Notes under the pieces: generated by a model
The model's input: the letters and a program-made list of their open reading frames with translations, nothing else
What the model was told of the DNA's origin: nothing
Databases searched by the model: none
Part shown: positions 15,044 to 15,494 of the stretch, piece by piece
Position numbering within the stretch: position 1 is the stretch's first letter
Layout of the letters: each line of letters opens with the position of its first letter
Translations under genes and position numbers: made by a program
From: JAICTV01 sp035634055
GTDB lineage: Bacteria > Planctomycetota > Phycisphaerae > Tepidisphaerales > Tepidisphaeraceae
DNA length: 15,494 bases
Assembly (NCBI GenBank): GCA_035634055.1
Contig: DASQDR010000186.1
Span: forward strand, 1-15,494
Direction: 5' to 3'

Positions 15044-15494
15044 ATGACCAAGCCAATGAAACGCCGTCGCTGGATTTATTGGCTGACGACGCGGGCGGCC
15101 GCGGTCGTGGCGCTGGGCGTTCTGTTCTGGTTCGCGCCGCTGTTTCACATCGTCCGCCTGAACGCCGCCGGGCAGCGGAACCCACAGCAGCAAACCACCG
15201 GCGCGCCGTTCGACGCCTCCTCGTTCGTCGAGAAGCTCTGGGCCGACGGGCTGACGACGGCGACCGATCGCACCACCGACGCCAACGCTTTGCTGGCGGA
15301 GATTCGCAAGGATCCCAAGGGCGCGCGGGCGAAGCACGGCCGCGGCTCAGAGCTGGGAAGCGGATACTACTATCACGTCGCCGGCGCGGGTCGCGTCATC
15401 GCGGTGAAGCCGGACGGCGTCGCGCTGGCCATCACCAACGCCACCGCCCGGTCGGGCTCCGCCGGCGCCGCCGCAATGAGCTCGGCCGACGCCG
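15044..15494 (+). CDS. DUF2291-family membrane-anchored protein, 5' part (cut by window edge)
   Basis: An open frame of 150 codons runs off the right edge without a stop. A basic start (MTKPMKRRR) is followed by one membrane helix (about residues 16-35), then an extracytoplasmic part. Blocks PFDASSFVEKLWADGL (55-70), a DANALLAEIRKDPKGARAKHGRG stretch (79-101) and GSGYYYHVAGAGRVIAV (105-121) match, from memory, the DUF2291 family. Members are typically encoded between the binding protein and ATPase genes of pentose/tetritol ABC importers; their function is unknown. The start could also be ATG 15056 or TTG 15017. A purine-rich AGAGGAGAGG at 14985-14994 is too far away to choose among them. It lies 76 nt downstream of the binding-protein gene on the same strand, so an operon is likely. 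Confidence 0.75.
   Translation, partial: MTKPMKRRRWIYWLTTRAAAVVALGVLFWFAPLFHIVRLNAAGQRNPQQQTTGAPFDASSFVEKLWADGLTTATDRTTDANALLAEIRKDPKGARAKHGRGSELGSGYYYHVAGAGRVIAVKPDGVALAITNATARSGSAGAAAMSSADA

Noticed and set aside
1..15494. CRISPR arrays, tRNA/rRNA genes, insertion sequences, phage attachment sites
   Set aside because: I saw no regularly spaced repeats, tRNA cloverleaf, transposase motif or terminal inverted repeats. Base composition looks uniform, with no island of foreign codon use.

Overview
The window is very GC-rich, has strong third-position G/C bias, and carries tightly packed bacterial genes. There is no rRNA, tRNA, CRISPR array or insertion sequence that I can see. Several protein families here (a secreted 190-residue protein of a type common in planctomycetes, an AraC regulator starting FAPYGLTVERW, and a DUF2291 protein beside a sugar-binding lipoprotein) suggest a member of the Planctomycetota, possibly Phycisphaerae-like. 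That placement is an inference from family resemblance, not from a marker gene.

Region 1 (about 1-7180) is the glycogen-to-trehalose pathway. A GlgX/TreX debranching enzyme (+) frees malto-oligosaccharides from glycogen. TreY (+) turns their reducing end into a trehalosyl unit, and TreZ (-) releases trehalose. TreZ converges on treY instead of sharing its operon. The two genes are separated by a 108-bp gap with a GC hairpin enclosing a (CG)8 tract. All three enzymes keep their catalytic residues, so the pathway looks functional.

Region 2 (7181-7982) holds one small secreted protein of unknown function, read divergently from treZ. It has a near-ideal Shine-Dalgarno and a promoter resembling those used by ECF sigma factors. 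It is followed by overlapping GC hairpins that separate it from the convergent gene.

Region 3 (7983-15494) looks like one sugar-catabolism locus. On the minus strand, a fucose/arabinose-isomerase-family protein, a two-subunit transketolase and a glycerol-kinase-like FGGY kinase form an operon. The last two junctions are ATGA stop/start overlaps and the first has a gap of only 4 nt. On the plus strand, an AraC-type regulator is followed by a ribose-binding-protein-like lipoprotein and the start of a DUF2291 gene, the usual head of a pentose/tetritol ABC importer operon that must continue past the right edge. The 94-bp divergent region holds direct repeats 21 bp apart and two palindromes, as expected for an AraC-controlled switch.

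Isomerase, kinase and split transketolase without an epimerase or aldolase is the logic of the D-apiose pathway (apiose, apulose, apulose-4-phosphate, transketolase). The kinase pocket has lost the phenylalanine that packs on glycerol in GlpK, while the importer protein keeps almost every ribose-contacting residue. The best reading is therefore a dedicated pentose (apiose-like or ribose-like) utilisation island, with the exact sugar unresolved.
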